A program made the translations under genes and the position numbers. From the NCBI GenBank assembly GCA_963717215.1, contig CAVQVS010000013.1, positions 62,001 through 126,000 on the forward strand: a stretch of 64,000 nt of DNA, written 5' to 3'. Numbering within the stretch: the stretch's first letter is position 1; each line of letters begins with the position of its first letter. The notes beneath the pieces are model-generated. The model was not told the DNA's origin, ran no database searches, and saw nothing but the letters and a program-made list of their open reading frames with translations. Positions 63,037 through 64,000 of the stretch are shown here, piece after piece. The stretch is from Roseiarcus sp963717215. Its GTDB lineage: Bacteria > Pseudomonadota > Alphaproteobacteria > Rhizobiales > Beijerinckiaceae.

Positions 63037-64000
63037 TTGAAAGACTTTCACTTGGATAATTTTCATGGGTTCGGCCTTGCCGCGCCCCTCAATACCGCGC
63101 TGGCCAAGCTCGGCTATACCCGTCCAACCCCAATTCAGGTCCAGGCGATCCCGCCCTTGATGAAGGGCCACGACCTGGTCGGTATCGCTCAGACGGGCAC
63201 CGGCAAGACGGCGGCCTTCGCGTTGCCGATCCTCAACCGGATCGTGAACGACCGGCGCCCCGCGCCAAGAGGCGGCGCGCGCGTGCTCGTGCTGAGCCCG
63301 ACCCGCGAACTCGCGAGCCAGATCGCCCAAAGCTTCCGCGACCTTTCGGACGGGCTTGGGCTGAAAATCTCGGTCATCTTCGGCGGCGTGCCGCATGGCG
63401 CTCAGATTCGCGCGCTTCAGGCCGGCATCGACGTGCTTGTCGCAACGCCCGGCCGTCTGCTCGATCATCTCGACGCCGGCGTCGCGCGTCTCAACGCGGT
63501 CGAGTTTCTGGTGCTCGACGAGGTCGATCAGATGCTTGACCTGGGCTTCGTCAAGCCGATCCGCCGCATCGTGCGGGAATTGCCCAGGCAGCGGCAGAAC
63601 CTGTTCTTCTCCGCAACGATGCCCACCGACATTCGCGCGCTCGCCGGCGAATTGCTGCGTGATCCCGTTGAGGTTTCGGTGACGCCCGCCGCCAAGACCG
63701 CCGACCGCGTCGAGCAAAGCGTGCTGTACGTCGAAGCGGCGAAGAAGCGCGACCTCCTGGTCGAGTTGTTCGACGACGCCGAACTCACGCGCGTCCTCGT
63801 CTTCACCCGCACCAAGCACGGCGCCGACCGCGTCACCCGCACCCTCGACGAGGCGGGCATCAACGCCGCCGCGATCCATGGCAACAAGAGCCAGGGGCAG
63901 CGCGAGCGCGCCTTGGCCGCCTTCCGCGGCGGAGAGACGCGGGCGCTGGTGGCGACCGACATCGCGGCGCGCGGCATCGACATCGACGGCGTCAGCCATG
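63037..64000 (+). CDS. DEAD-box RNA helicase, RhlE type (3' end beyond window)
   Basis: ATP-dependent RNA helicase, first 321 residues. The Q motif is FGLAAPLNTALAKLGYTRPTPIQ. Motif I is AQTGTGKTAAFALP, Ia SPTRELASQIAQ, II LDEVDQMLDLGF (DEVD in place of DEAD), III FFSATMP and the start of domain 2 TRVLVFTRTKHGADRVT. Motif V TDIAARGIDIDGVSH reaches the window edge. No ATG lies in frame upstream; TTG 63037 is the best start. Such helicases help ribosome assembly and growth in the cold. Confidence 0.88.
   Translation, partial: MKDFHLDNFHGFGLAAPLNTALAKLGYTRPTPIQVQAIPPLMKGHDLVGIAQTGTGKTAAFALPILNRIVNDRRPAPRGGARVLVLSPTRELASQIAQSFRDLSDGLGLKISVIFGGVPHGAQIRALQAGIDVLVATPGRLLDHLDAGVARLNAVEFLVLDEVDQMLDLGFVKPIRRIVRELPRQRQNLFFSATMPTDIRALAGELLRDPVEVSVTPAAKTADRVEQSVLYVEAAKKRDLLVELFDDAELTRVLVFTRTKHGADRVTRTLDEAGINAAAIHGNKSQGQRERALAAFRGGETRALVATDIAARGIDIDGVSH

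Noticed and set aside
63004..63999. Minus-strand open frame of 331 codons at the right end.
   Set aside because: It is the shadow of the DEAD-box helicase on the plus strand, whose motifs are all visible there.

Overview
The window looks like a chromosomal segment of a high-GC alphaproteobacterium of the Rhizobiales (Hyphomicrobiales), plausibly Beijerinckiaceae, Methylocystaceae or Bradyrhizobiaceae-like. The evidence is a complete tad/cpa pilus locus with a Rhizobiales-style Flp pilin, a PodJ-like polarity protein, the helicase-ferredoxin-CarD order, a trpA-accD pair, and a small heat-shock gene preceded by a ROSE-type RNA thermometer. The order is inferred from gene content; no 16S rRNA or tRNA gene was seen.

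Layout. 1-7.1 kb: sugar ABC transporter genes with a GntR regulator on the minus strand, diverging from a dehydrogenase operon (decayed Ldh2-family gene, iron-containing alcohol dehydrogenase, aldehyde dehydrogenase). 7.1-8.1 kb: gene remnants. 8.1-16.5 kb: an OFA-type transporter, a large PEP-CTERM protein, hsp20 with its thermometer, pyrG, a lipase-like hydrolase, and an AT-richer methyltransferase. 17-29.6 kb: the tad/cpa locus, transcribed leftward as one long gene run from cpaB to tadD, with flp and cpaA on the far side of a regulatory intergenic region. 29.7-35.4 kb: carD, fdxA, a headless Suv3-like helicase fragment, and a DUF3311/SSS symporter pair. 35.6-43.5 kb: trpA, accD, msrA, transporters, a fatty acid hydroxylase, a second PEP-CTERM protein, cmk and a MerR regulator. 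43.7-50 kb: podJ and a cpdB-like phosphodiesterase. 50.1-51.3 kb: an IS5-family element. 51.3-64 kb: thioesterase, lipoprotein hydrolase, DUF937, two MaoC proteins, ychF, yggS, an orphan sugar-binding protein, a PfkB kinase, an acyl-CoA ligase, and a DEAD-box helicase cut by the window end.

Three things stand out. A non-coding repeat of about 270 bp occurs twice in opposite orientation (51.3-51.5 kb and 58.0-58.3 kb), one copy ending exactly at the IS. A 131-bp cloverleaf-shaped repeat lies inside the reading frame at the start of the tadG-like gene. Eleven otherwise normal genes carry 14 single-base frameshifts, all in the same direction (apparent one-base insertions) and without a shared motif. 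This points to insertion-type consensus errors, so these genes are annotated across the shift.
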